DNA of 41,354 nt. It comes from Elusimicrobiota bacterium. GTDB taxonomy: Bacteria; Elusimicrobiota; Elusimicrobia; JACQPE01. A program made the translations under genes and the position numbers. The notes under the pieces were generated by a model. It was given only the letters and a program-made list of their open reading frames with translations, did no database searches and had not been told where the DNA came from. This document shows positions 14,734-22,938 of the stretch, in pieces (within the stretch, counting starts at the first letter, position 1; each line of letters starts with the position of its first letter). Location of the stretch: the NCBI GenBank assembly GCA_016180815.1, contig JACPAN010000021.1:1-41354 (forward strand). Direction: 5' to 3'.

Positions 14734-15798
14734 TTAACGCGCTCCTGTCTCAAAGAGGGCGCCCAAGCGTGATGCGGCGGATGATAATGAGCGCGCGTTA
14801 AAGCTCACCGGAACGAATCTCATGATAGGCGCGGAAGCGGCTTCCGGAGCCATGGCCAAGGCGTCCGAGCTTTCCTCATCGCCTGAGTCGGCGAGCGCTT
14901 CATTTTGAGCCGATGGGATCAGGCGGGCCAAAGCCGATATCTTTGTGACGTCTTCGCCCCGGCATTCTTCGTTTTTGCAGACTTTGGATACGCGGCAGCC
15001 GCCGATATCCTCGTAGTCCCGTTCTCCGCGCACGAGAATGCCTTCGATGGCTCCGGTATCAGCGTTGAAAACAGCGGAGCCGGAATTGCCGCCGTAGGTA
15101 TCTAAATTCGCGACAAAATAGCCCGTCGGGCTGGAATCTCGGACCCAGGCGCCGCCCGCGACTTTGGTGGGCAGGCCCGCCGGGTGTCCGATGACGACCA
15201 ACTGGGTTCCATTTTTAATCGTGCCTGAGCGATTGACGGTTCTGGGTTGGTGATTATTGACGGGGCGGTCCAGGCGGATTAGCGACCAATCGGCCCCGTT
15301 ATGAACAACCGCGCTGCCGATAATTTGGGCGCAGCCGTACACTTCACTCGCGGCCACGCTTTCCGGCAAGGCGCCTGCTTCGCGGATCGCAAAACCAAAA
15401 ACAAAGCGCGTGCTTTGGCATTCGCCTGCGCTTGAGACGCAGTGTCCGGCGGTCATGACCAGATCGGGACCAACCAAGCTTCCTGAACAAAAAGCCCCAT
15501 GCTTTTGATCCCGGAACGGCTCGCCATGGCAAAGATTGTAATCGTCGGCATAGGAGTCGGTTCTGAGGTTCACCCGGCCGTTTTCGGCATCCAGAGTCAA
15601 GCGGCTCGCGTCAAAGAGAGCCACGGTCGAGTCCGCCCAAGACAATAGCTCGGGATCATCCACTTGATGCAGATCGAGGCGGTTGTCATCGCCGTAAATA
15701 ACGTTGAGTTCAACGTCGCTTGCGGCGTCGAGCCTGGATACGGCCAGGCACAGGGCGAGCGCGATCGTGCTTTTCGTCAATGTTCGCGCGTTGTTCAT
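14734..15798 (-). CDS. Exported trypsin-like serine protease
   Basis: 354 residues with a Sec signal peptide (SRLDA/A region) and a strong AAGGAGG site before ATG 15798. The catalytic triad is visible: His in VMTAGHCV, Asp in GADWSLIRLD, Ser in YGGNSGSAVF. This matches the S1/V8-like chymotrypsin fold. The C-terminal ~75 residues after SALARLIPS are low-complexity and may be a tail or anchor. Several cysteine pairs suit an exported enzyme. It lies 16 bases downstream of the lethal-factor-like gene and is probably co-transcribed with it. Confidence 0.93.
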   Translation of the reverse strand: MNNARTLTKSTIALALCLAVSRLDAASDVELNVIYGDDNRLDLHQVDDPELLSWADSTVALFDASRLTLDAENGRVNLRTDSYADDYNLCHGEPFRDQKHGAFCSGSLVGPDLVMTAGHCVSSAGECQSTRFVFGFAIREAGALPESVAASEVYGCAQIIGSAVVHNGADWSLIRLDRPVNNHQPRTVNRSGTIKNGTQLVVIGHPAGLPTKVAGGAWVRDSSPTGYFVANLDTYGGNSGSAVFNADTGAIEGILVRGERDYEDIGGCRVSKVCKNEECRGEDVTKISALARLIPSAQNEALADSGDEESSDALAMAPEAASAPIMRFVPVSFNARSLSSAASRLGALFETGAR

Positions 15799-15814
15799 GA
15801 TAGGGCCTCCTTAA

Positions 15815-16801
15815 TTATGGGTCCACCAGGACCATGGCGACCGCGGAATAAGGAACAAGAGCTTTTCGGGCCACAAGGGGTTCATCCTCGGGAGCTTGGG
15901 CCTTTTCAATGGCCGCGGAAATATATTGCGCCAACTCGGGATAATGGCGTTCAAGCTTATTCGGGTTGTAATAGTGGTAAATGAATCCTTCCATGAATAA
16001 TTCAACGATGGAGGCATAGCCTTGGGGGCCTAAAGCCGGATCATCGTCATTGGGGCCGGGGAGATAATCCCAACGCCCCGGATGCGAGCGGGTGAGATGG
16101 TCCCGGAAGGATCGATGCCCATGGTCCCGGACATGCTTGTCGATGACGGTTCTATAGTTCTGGTAAATGGCGTTGAAATCGGGATCAGCGGCGCTTTTTA
16201 AGTCGCCTTCGCCGATCATCTGGTCGATGGCATGAGCTGTTTCCGCCAGCAAAATGGAGATGGGGCGCATGCAATAAATATCAATTTGTTTGCTCCAAGG
16301 CCGATAGCTGCCCGACGGACTGCAATTGGGCACATCGCCGCGGAAAAATTGCCGGTGATAAATAATGGTCACGCCCATGGCGTCGAGTTTGGCCAGAATC
16401 TGTTCGGGAATCATCAGGAACACGTCCGCGGCATCCTTGACGGGCTCCGGGGATTCGAGTAAAGCTGTTTTTAAGGAAGCAAAATTATAGGTCTGCTCAG
16501 GCTGGATGCCTCGGCGGGGGGCGTCTTCATTGGCCGCGGGGGAGTCGGGAGCGGCCGGCGCCGCATCATTAAAGGAGAGGGTTTTCGGGCGAATAGGCAC
16601 AACCCGGACGCCGGACGCAGGGGCTGGCCCGTCAAAAAAGACCAGAGGTCCTCTGGCTAGTTGCGTCTGGCTCTGCCGTTGAGCCGTTGCGCGCAGATCG
16701 CCCGCCCTGCCCGGAAGGAGGCAGGCCAGCATGATCGCCGGCAAGCAGGCAAGAACATGGCCTATCTTGCTTGCGCCGGCCGCGCTAGCGAGTATTCGCA
16801 T
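15815..16801 (-). CDS. Exported ATLF/lethal-factor-like metallopeptidase homologue with an altered HExxH
   Basis: 328 residues with an N-terminal hydrophobic export segment and a Pro/Ala-rich linker (residues 35-100). The C-terminal half looks like an anthrax-toxin-lethal-factor-type zinc peptidase: a helix ISILLAETAHAIDQMIGEGD at 181-200 in the place of LLHEFGHAID, and IVELFMEGFIYHYY (E267/E271) in the place of the downstream Glu-ligand helix, followed by the typical LERHYPELAQYI. The first zinc His is Ala (AETAH, 186-190), so classical catalysis is doubtful. The call rests on motif arrangement only; an unrelated exported protein is possible. A long structured leader with a sequestered ribosome site precedes it. 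Confidence 0.6.
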   Translation of the reverse strand: MRILASAAGASKIGHVLACLPAIMLACLLPGRAGDLRATAQRQSQTQLARGPLVFFDGPAPASGVRVVPIRPKTLSFNDAAPAAPDSPAANEDAPRRGIQPEQTYNFASLKTALLESPEPVKDAADVFLMIPEQILAKLDAMGVTIIYHRQFFRGDVPNCSPSGSYRPWSKQIDIYCMRPISILLAETAHAIDQMIGEGDLKSAADPDFNAIYQNYRTVIDKHVRDHGHRSFRDHLTRSHPGRWDYLPGPNDDDPALGPQGYASIVELFMEGFIYHYYNPNKLERHYPELAQYISAAIEKAQAPEDEPLVARKALVPYSAVAMVLVDP

Positions 16802-16804
16802 GAA

Positions 16805-16831
16805 TCCTCCATGAACGTCGTCATGGGAGGA
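16805..16831 (-). promoter_or_regulatory. Hairpin sequestering the Shine-Dalgarno of the lethal-factor-like gene
   Basis: On the minus strand TCATGGAGGA (16805-16814) contains the ribosome site GGAGGA 3 bases before the ATG. It can pair with TCCTCCCATGA (16821-16831) across a 6-base loop, forming about ten pairs with one bulged base. In the folded mRNA the ribosome site would be hidden, so translation is probably switched by an alternative fold, temperature or a ligand. Confidence 0.6.
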
Positions 16832-17094
16832 GCCGTTCCCTTGATGGTTATCAACTAAGTTGTTCGGTCGTCCTGCTTAGGTTTGTCGCAGTTCCCTCAG
16901 GGCTTTGAAAAGCCCGCTGCGCCAGCAGCCTATGTAGGGCGGCTTACATGCTCAAGTTGTCGTTCAAAGAGCGTCGTTCCGCCGGTTCGGCTTCGCGCTA
17001 AGCGCGGGCCGGTCCGGCTTGTTGTATGACGGACCGTTTGTCCGTCGGCGTTCCTAATCACTCTAGTTCCAAGGGCCTATTTTGACATGGGTCC
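16832..17094 (-). promoter_or_regulatory. Long structured leader/intergenic region
   Basis: No reading frame is recognisable here. It carries several perfect or near-perfect stems: GGGCTT-n4-AAGCCC and GCTGC-n4-GCAGC near 16898-16928, CGCGCT-A-AGCGCG (16994-17006) inside a larger CCGG-flanked stem, and GACGGAC-n5-GTCCGTC (17028-17046). I compared it by eye with TPP, cobalamin, SAM, glycine, c-di-AMP and c-di-GMP riboswitch cores and found no convincing match. It may be an untranslated leader for the lethal-factor-like gene or contain a small RNA. Confidence 0.4.
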
Positions 17095-17120
17095 TTAGTC
17101 CTATTTAAAAATAGGACTAA
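17095..17120. repeat. Perfect palindrome with 12-base arms
   Basis: TTAGTCCTATTT and AAATAGGACTAA flank AA. It lies 28 bases beyond the cupredoxin stop. There is no U-run, so it is not a standard terminator. Its flanking words (GGGTCCTTAG, AGTCTAAAC) recur at 24900-24943 and in part at 35097-35134. Confidence 0.75.
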
Positions 17121-17148
17121 AGTCTAAACAGATGTGGGACTTTCTGGA

Positions 17149-17541
17149 CTATTTGATATCGAGGACAACCAGTTGCCCGCCGATATGCGCCGGATGCATA
17201 TGGCAATTAATGGGAAAGATGCCGGTTCGATCGGCGATGAAGCTCAGTTCTTTAGGTTTACCCGGCGCTACTTCCGTTTTGACGTTGAAATCGGGGATGG
17301 TGAAGCCATGGACGCCTGATTTCGTGTCGTTGATGAGTTTCAGTTCCACCTTCGCGCCTTTGGGAACGACAAGATAAGAGGGGACCCAAACCTTCGTTCC
17401 TTGGAATTCAATATTAACGATGGACTGTTTGATCACTCTGGCTTGGGTTTCTTTTTCTTGGGCGTCGGATTTGGAAACGAGCAGCCCGGCTGAGAGCGCC
17501 GCAACAATCAGGATTCCGGCTAAAACGATTCTATTTTTCAT
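17149..17541 (-). CDS. Exported cupredoxin-fold copper protein
   Basis: 130 residues from ATG 17541, chosen because AAGGAGG lies upstream and a clear signal peptide follows (RIVLAGILIVAALSAGLLV, cut near SDA/Q). Cupredoxin beta-sandwich marks: VPSYLVVPKGAKVELKLIND, a ligand His in SGVHGFTIPDF, and the copper loop INCHMHPAHIGG with C-x-x-H and a further His. The C-terminal loop has no clear axial Met, recalling nitrosocyanin-like red copper sites more than plastocyanin. Periplasmic electron transfer or copper handling is likely. Monocistronic as far as can be seen. Confidence 0.88.
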   Translation of the reverse strand: MKNRIVLAGILIVAALSAGLLVSKSDAQEKETQARVIKQSIVNIEFQGTKVWVPSYLVVPKGAKVELKLINDTKSGVHGFTIPDFNVKTEVAPGKPKELSFIADRTGIFPINCHMHPAHIGGQLVVLDIK

Positions 17542-17733
17542 GGCAGTCCTCCTTAAATATGATCGATCGGTTTTCTTTATATACAAAAAGAAAGGGCGTT
17601 GGTAGGATCGGTCCAAGAACCTGCGCGCTAAAGCGAGGGATTTTTTTTCCATCGGCCTTGCCGCGTAAGCAATGGACGCAAAATGATAAACTTCGAACGT
17701 CAGAAAAAATTAAGCAATTTGGAGGAGAGCGAC

Positions 17734-18816
17734 ATGGGACAAAACGACCGCGCTAAAGCGTTGGAGCTGGCGCTTCAAAAAATCGAGAAAGATTTCGGCA
17801 AAGAAGCGATTGTGCGATTGGGGGAAAAAGTTAAAAAGGGGGAAGGCGTGGAGATTATTCCGACGGGAGCATTGTCCCTTGATTTGGCCATCGGCATCGG
17901 CGGTTTTCCAAGGGGAAGAATCGTGGAGATTTACGGTCCCGAATCAAGCGGCAAAACCACGTTGGCTCTTCAGGTGGTGGCCAGCGCCCAGCGTCAGGGC
18001 GGCCAGGCGGCTTATATCGACGCCGAACATGCCATGGATCCCACTTATGCCAAGCGGCTCAGAGTGGATGTCGACAATCTTTTAATTTCTCAGCCGGATT
18101 CCGGAGAACAGGCGCTTGAGATCGCGGATACCCTCGTGCGCTCCGGCGCTCTCGACGTTGTTGTGATCGATTCCGTGGCCGCCCTTCTGCCGCGCGCTGA
18201 AATCGAAGGAGAAATGGGCGATCAATTTGTCGGCTTGCAGGCGCGGCTCATGTCCCAGGCGTTAAGGAAACTCGCGGGTTCCATCGCGAGGGGAAAAACC
18301 TGCCTTGTTTTCATCAACCAACTCAGGAATAAAATCGGCATGGGACCGTTCGCCGGCAATCCGGAAACCACGCCGGGCGGCATGGCGCTTAAGTTTTACG
18401 CCAGCTTGCGTTTGGACATCCGCCGCATTGAAACGATCAAGGTGGGGGATGTGGCGGTGGCCAATCGCGTGCGGGTTAAAGTCGTCAAAAATAAAGTGGC
18501 GCCGCCTTATCGCGTGGCTGAATTCGACATGTATCACGGCGAAGGTATCTCCCGCGAATCCGGCGCCCTGGATATGGGCCTGCAGTACGGCGTGGTGACG
18601 AAAAGCGGCAGTTGGATTTTGCTTAAGGGAACCCAACTCGGTCAGGGCAGAGAGCAGGCCCGCGCCTATCTGAGGGAGAACCCGAATGTGCTTGAAAGCA
18701 TCGAAAAAGACGTGCTTAAAGCCATCCTAGGCGAGCCTGCGGGAGCCAAGGACATCGCGGATGAGGCCGCCGCTTCCTCCAAAAAAGCGAAGAAAGCCGA
18801 ACTCGTTAAAGCATAA
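17734..18816 (+). CDS. recA: RecA recombinase
   Basis: 360 residues from ATG 17734, which follows GGAGGAGAG; a longer frame from 17683 has no such site. RecA forms ATP-dependent filaments on single-stranded DNA, drives strand exchange and triggers LexA self-cleavage. Walker [20 protein letters not shown] (Walker B), [10 protein letters not shown] (loop 2 start), [17 protein letters not shown] and [10 protein letters not shown] are all present. The C-terminal tail is Lys/Ala-rich instead of the usual acidic tail. No LexA box of the E. coli or Bacillus type was found by eye. It heads a long gene string, with a Xer recombinase following in the same frame. Confidence 0.98.
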   Translation: MGQNDRAKALELALQKIEKDFGKEAIVRLGEKVKKGEGVEIIPTGALSLDLAIGIGGFPRGRIVEIYGPESSGKTTLALQVVASAQRQGGQAAYIDAEHAMDPTYAKRLRVDVDNLLISQPDSGEQALEIADTLVRSGALDVVVIDSVAALLPRAEIEGEMGDQFVGLQARLMSQALRKLAGSIARGKTCLVFINQLRNKIGMGPFAGNPETTPGGMALKFYASLRLDIRRIETIKVGDVAVANRVRVKVVKNKVAPPYRVAEFDMYHGEGISRESGALDMGLQYGVVTKSGSWILLKGTQLGQGREQARAYLRENPNVLESIEKDVLKAILGEPAGAKDIADEAAASSKKAKKAELVKA

Positions 18817-18822
18817 ACGCCG

Positions 18823-19725
18823 ATTGAGTTTCGTCCGGCTTTAGAGCTTTTTCTTAATTACCTTTCCGCCGAACGGAATTGTTCGGCGTTGACCATCGAC
18901 GCTTATCGCCGCGATCTGGATGCGCTTGCGGCTTATCTTGATCGCAAAAAAATAGCCTTCAATTCCCTGAAGCGGGAGCATTTGGACGGCCATTTGTCCT
19001 CGGACGGCGGACATCTGCGTCCGGCCAGTTTGTCGAGACGAATCAGCGCCATGAAATCTTTTTTCAGGTTTCTTCTTGAAGAAGAGTTGTTGGCCCATGA
19101 TCCGGCCCAGAATTTAGTCCGCCCCAAACTCGGCGAGCGCCTGCCTTATTTTTTGGAGGAAGATGAGACGAGCCGTTTGCTTGAGGGCGTGCGGGATTTG
19201 GCCAAGGCTAAGCCCGCCAACCGGTCCATCGTCCGTTTCTGGGCCGCGCTCGAGCTTTTGTACGCGACGGGCGCGCGCGTTTCCGAGCTGCTCGGAATTA
19301 AAATAGGGGACATTGATTTAGCGGTGGGCTTGATCCGCGTGCGCGGCAAAAGGGGTTACGAGCGGCTTGTGCCTTGCGGGCAAAAGGCCCAGCATGCGTT
19401 TGCCGTTTATCAGGGGCGTTTCTTAAAGGGAGCTTCTCCCGAAAGCCTCGCGTTTCCGGGGCGCAAGGGCCGGCTTTGGTCGCGCGTGGCTTTTTATCTG
19501 GCGTTAAAAAGAATCGGCGGGCCGATCGTGGGACCCATGGCTTTTTCGCTGTCGCCGCATAAATTGCGCCATAGTTTCGCCACTCACTTATTGGCCAGGG
19601 GCGCTGATTTAAAGTCCATCCAGCAGCTATTGGGCCACAAAAAGCTGTCCACAACCCAGATTTACACCCACTTGAATCAGGCCCGGCTGAGACTCCTTCA
19701 TAAAAAGTATCATCCCAGAGGATGA
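18823..19725 (+). CDS. xerD: XerC/XerD-type tyrosine recombinase
   Basis: About 300 residues. Catalytic set complete: Arg in GARVSELLGI, Lys in VRGKRGYERLV, HxxR in SPHKLRHSFATHLL, His in LLGHKKLSTTQ and Tyr in IYTHL. Xer proteins resolve chromosome dimers at dif; XerC and XerD cannot be told apart here. The N-terminal core-binding domain (RPALELFLNYLSAERNCSAL, TIDAYRRDLDAL) extends upstream to only two codons after the recA TAA, and both genes are in the same frame. No ATG, GTG or TTG occurs before TTG 18889, which would cut off part of the domain. I therefore place the start at ATT 18823, a rare start codon, with translational coupling to recA. No dif site was identified. Confidence 0.9.
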   Translation: MEFRPALELFLNYLSAERNCSALTIDAYRRDLDALAAYLDRKKIAFNSLKREHLDGHLSSDGGHLRPASLSRRISAMKSFFRFLLEEELLAHDPAQNLVRPKLGERLPYFLEEDETSRLLEGVRDLAKAKPANRSIVRFWAALELLYATGARVSELLGIKIGDIDLAVGLIRVRGKRGYERLVPCGQKAQHAFAVYQGRFLKGASPESLAFPGRKGRLWSRVAFYLALKRIGGPIVGPMAFSLSPHKLRHSFATHLLARGADLKSIQQLLGHKKLSTTQIYTHLNQARLRLLHKKYHPRG

Positions 19726-20873
19726 TCAGCATCGTAATCAGGGCGCTGACCCTCGGGGTCTTTTTCGGCATTTTTGCCGGTGCGGCCGCCGCCGCAAAAA
19801 TCAGCATTTCTTCGGCTCCTTTAGAGACGATCGGAATGTATCATGTGCCTGCCGACGCTTACCCATTGGTCAGGGAACTGGGCATCGAGTCGGTTGAAGT
19901 GGGCGCGGATAACGGGCGTTCCCGCGAGGATGTCGTAAAACAGCTTGACGCCGCTCATGCGGCCGGGCTTAAGGTTTTTGCCGGGGTGTACGGCACGCCC
20001 TTCGATTCGTTAAAAGTTTTGCCTGCGGTGGAATCCATCAAAAATCATCCGGCGGTCACTTTTTGGTATTTGATCGATGAGCCGGATATGCACGGGGTTA
20101 AGCCTGATATCGTCAAGGAGATCAATCGTTTTGTTCATACGACCGACCTTCAAGCGCGCCCGACATTCATTACTCTTTCCGATTTGAATTACGGCCCGAA
20201 GAAGCCCAACGGGATTACGGTGCGCGGGAAGTCCTACGCCCATTACAAGGATGCGGCGGATATTATCGGGGTCATCCGCTATGAAAATCCGCGCAAGCTG
20301 CGCATTTATCTCGATGCTTACGTATTCCCTGAATTCGACGGCCAACGCTGGTGGGCCGTCGTTTCTCTTAATCAAAAGCCCAAAGACCTCAAGAAAACCG
20401 TCGAGCTTTTTATGAAAGGCCGCCCGGCCGGGATTCTCTATTATGCTTTTGCGGATGAGGGTTGGAATTTCGATTTACGTCAAAAAGTCCAGCTGCAGCG
20501 GGTGTTGCGTGAAATTAATGCGATGCTGCGCGGGAGAAATTTGCCCAAGGACATGGGTTTGGCCCAGCAGCCGCCTCCTGCCCCGTCTTATTCTTCGCCC
20601 CAGCAACAGGGTCCGGCGTTTTCAATGCCCCCTGTTCCGGCTTCGGCCGGGCCTACTGGGCCCTCAGCGGCGCCAAGCGGCGCTCCTTCCGCCTGGAGTC
20701 CGCCCCCTTCATTTTTTTCTCCTCCTCCGCCGCCTGCAGGCCAGCAAAATCCTGCGGCTGCCCCGTCTTCTTCGGGTCAGGCCCCCCAGGCATCAAACAA
20801 CCCGCAGCCGTCGTCAACGACTTTTTATTCGCCGCAGCCTCCGTCTTATCAGGGGGGAGGCTGGCGCCGGTAA
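19722..20873 (+). CDS. Exported TIM-barrel glycosidase-like protein with Pro-rich tail
   Basis: 383 residues. Residues 1-25 are a signal peptide (ALTLGVFFGIFAGAAAAA). Residues about 30-270 look like a glycosidase-type beta/alpha barrel: LGIESVEVG, LKVFAGVYG, AVTFWYLIDEPDMHG (a candidate acid residue pair), PTFITLSDLNYG, GILYYAFADEGWNF. Residues about 290-383 are Pro/Gln/Ser-rich low-complexity, ending GGGWRR. Family number not recognised. The start ATG overlaps the recombinase stop (ATGA). Possibly a cell-wall or polysaccharide-directed protein; activity unproven. Confidence 0.82.
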   Translation: MISIVIRALTLGVFFGIFAGAAAAAKISISSAPLETIGMYHVPADAYPLVRELGIESVEVGADNGRSREDVVKQLDAAHAAGLKVFAGVYGTPFDSLKVLPAVESIKNHPAVTFWYLIDEPDMHGVKPDIVKEINRFVHTTDLQARPTFITLSDLNYGPKKPNGITVRGKSYAHYKDAADIIGVIRYENPRKLRIYLDAYVFPEFDGQRWWAVVSLNQKPKDLKKTVELFMKGRPAGILYYAFADEGWNFDLRQKVQLQRVLREINAMLRGRNLPKDMGLAQQPPPAPSYSSPQQQGPAFSMPPVPASAGPTGPSAAPSGAPSAWSPPPSFFSPPPPPAGQQNPAAAPSSSGQAPQASNNPQPSSTTFYSPQPPSYQGGGWRR

Positions 20874-20878
20874 GCGTC

Positions 20879-21946
20879 ATGAGTTCGACGACAAAAAAAT
20901 CGGCGTCCGCCGTTGGAAAAAAGAACCCGGATTTTTTTAGAACCCTGCCCAAAGTCGAGGCGCATTCCCATCTCGACGGCGCCTTAAGGCCCGAACTCGT
21001 TTTGAGATTGGCCAAGGAGCAAGGCCATCCGTTGGCTGAAAAATCCTTGGAAGAAATCGCCAAAATCGTCGTTGTTTCTTCAGCGCGCGATTCGTTAAAA
21101 GAAGTTTTGGACGCTTTTTTTACGATTTACCCTCTTCTTAAAGTCCCCGCAGCCATGGAAGAAGCGGCCTATGAAGCCTGCCGTCAGGCCAACAATGACC
21201 ATGCCCTTTATTTTGAGACGCGTTTTGCGCCGTCTTTGATGGCCGGCGAACGCTTCGGTATGGATGAAATTCTTGACGGCGCGTTAAAGGGCCTGGCTCG
21301 AGGCCGCAAGGATTTCGGGGTTTCAAGCGGCGTCATCATCACCATGCTCAGGGATCATCCCCTCAAGGAAAACGAAGCCATGTTTCAATTGGCTTGCCGT
21401 TATAAGGATAAGGGCGTGGTCGGTTTGGATTTGGCCAATCATGAATCCGCGTCAAGCTTCGATGATTATGCGGATTTTTATCGGGAAGCCAAACGGCAAG
21501 GGTTGTTTACCACCGTGCACGCGGGTGAGGTCTATCCGAGCCCTGATTTGCCTGCCGTCCTGCGCGTGGGCATCGACCGCATCGGCCACGGCGTTTTTCT
21601 GCCGAAATATCCGGATTTGCTTCAGGAAGTCGCCTGGCGCAAAATCCCCATTGAGGTCAACCTTACCTCGAACGTGAGGACCGCTGCGGTCAAAAGTTAT
21701 CAGGAGCACCCGTTGCCGAAATTCCTTGAACTCGGCATTCCCGTGATTTTAAATACCGATGATTACGGCATTTTCGGCATTGACTTGACGCATGAATATC
21801 AGGCCGCGGCCAAGGAGCTGCAATTGAGCCCGGCTGAGCTTTGCCGTATCGCCAGAAACGGCATTGACACGCTTTTTTGTTCCGACGAACGAAAAACCGA
21901 ATGCCGTCGACTTTTTGACCAACAAAGCGCCGGACTTTGCTTTTGA
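20879..21946 (+). CDS. add: Adenosine deaminase family
   Basis: 355 residues. Converts adenosine to inosine, or acts on a related purine. Zinc and catalytic marks: LPKVEAHSHLDGALR (HxH), TVHAGEVYPSP (His and catalytic Glu), DRIGHGVFL, EVNLTSNVRTAAV and ILNTDDYGIFG (metal Asp pair). Length and order match the family. The start at 20879 follows the previous stop by 5 bases, and the stop overlaps the next ATG (TGATG). Confidence 0.95.
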   Translation: MSSTTKKSASAVGKKNPDFFRTLPKVEAHSHLDGALRPELVLRLAKEQGHPLAEKSLEEIAKIVVVSSARDSLKEVLDAFFTIYPLLKVPAAMEEAAYEACRQANNDHALYFETRFAPSLMAGERFGMDEILDGALKGLARGRKDFGVSSGVIITMLRDHPLKENEAMFQLACRYKDKGVVGLDLANHESASSFDDYADFYREAKRQGLFTTVHAGEVYPSPDLPAVLRVGIDRIGHGVFLPKYPDLLQEVAWRKIPIEVNLTSNVRTAAVKSYQEHPLPKFLELGIPVILNTDDYGIFGIDLTHEYQAAAKELQLSPAELCRIARNGIDTLFCSDERKTECRRLFDQQSAGLCF

Positions 21947-22938
21947 TGGTTAAGCTTGTTACCGGCGGCGCCGGCTACCTGGGCAGCCATCTGGCCAAAA
22001 AATTGCTCAAACAAGGCGAGCGCGTCCGGGTATTGGATATCGCGCGGACCAAATATCTGCCCCCGGAAGTCGAATTCGTCGAGGGGGACATCAGGGACAG
22101 AAGAGTCGTCGCCAAGGCGATGGAAGATGCGGATGTTGTTTTTCATCTCGCGTTCATTCAGTCCTTTTCCCGGCGTCCTGAACGGGAAAAATGGGAAATC
22201 GACATCGGCGGCACGCGCCATATGCTTGAGGCCGCCCTTGAAGTCGGCGTCCGGCGTTTCGTCCATACGTCAACCATTGAAATTTACGGAACACGGCCGC
22301 CGTTTCCCTGCACCGAAGACGCGCCGACGGATGATCCGGTGGGTTGGTATGGCCGCCATAAACTTGAGACCGAGTGGTTGTGCGGTTTGTTCATGAAGCA
22401 AGGCTTGGCGGTCACCATGTTGCGTTTGCCCACGATTTGCGGCCCCGGACACTACAATCACGGCCCCATGCTTGATCTTATGGACAGGATTTTGGCCGGC
22501 AAACCGGTTGCCGTAGCGGGCGATGGAAAAATTTACGGCAGTTTCGTCGGTTACGAGGATGCGCTTGATGCTTATTGCCTGGCTGCGGCCAAGGGTGAGG
22601 CGGTGGGCGAAGCTTTTAATGTGGCCGCAGCCGAGCCCGCGACTCACCGGGAAGTGTTACAAGCGATGATTGAGGCCGTCGGCAGCCGTTCAACAATCGT
22701 CGGCATTCCGCGTTTCCTGGTCGGCCCCGCCTTGCGCGTTTTGCGCGCCGCGGGCCTGTGGTCGCTGCCTGATTATCAAACCGGTTATATCCTTAATCAC
22801 AATTGCTACGCCATTGACAAGGCTAAAAGGCTGTTGGGTTTTTCGCCTAAATGGTCGACGGCTCAGGCCGCGGCCGAGCTGATTAAATCTTATGCGGTCG
22901 ATCGTCACTATGTCCGGCAGCGAAACAGAAATTATTAA
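21946..22938 (+). CDS. Extended SDR (NAD-dependent epimerase/dehydratase)
   Basis: 330 residues from ATG 21946. Rossmann signature VTGGAGYLGSHLAKKL; 'VFHLAF' strand; STIEIYG and the WYGRHKLETE active-site YxxxK. The C-terminal half (LPDYQTGYILNHNCY, AKRLLGFSPKWS) fits 3-beta-HSD/sugar epimerase-like members. Substrate unknown: nucleotide sugar or isoprenoid/hopanoid precursor are both open. Stop-start overlap with add, and a 29-base overlap with the next gene, indicate tight co-expression. Confidence 0.92.
   Translation: MVKLVTGGAGYLGSHLAKKLLKQGERVRVLDIARTKYLPPEVEFVEGDIRDRRVVAKAMEDADVVFHLAFIQSFSRRPEREKWEIDIGGTRHMLEAALEVGVRRFVHTSTIEIYGTRPPFPCTEDAPTDDPVGWYGRHKLETEWLCGLFMKQGLAVTMLRLPTICGPGHYNHGPMLDLMDRILAGKPVAVAGDGKIYGSFVGYEDALDAYCLAAAKGEAVGEAFNVAAAEPATHREVLQAMIEAVGSRSTIVGIPRFLVGPALRVLRAAGLWSLPDYQTGYILNHNCYAIDKAKRLLGFSPKWSTAQAAAELIKSYAVDRHYVRQRNRNY

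Noticed and set aside
16832-17094. Known riboswitch (c-di-GMP type I suspected from a CAAACC...GGACG stretch)
   Set aside because: The conserved GGGACGCAAAGCC core and 3' receptor are not present; left as an unclassified structured leader.
17642-17733. LexA operator upstream of recA
   Set aside because: Neither CTGT-n8-ACAG nor GAAC-n4-GTTC is present.
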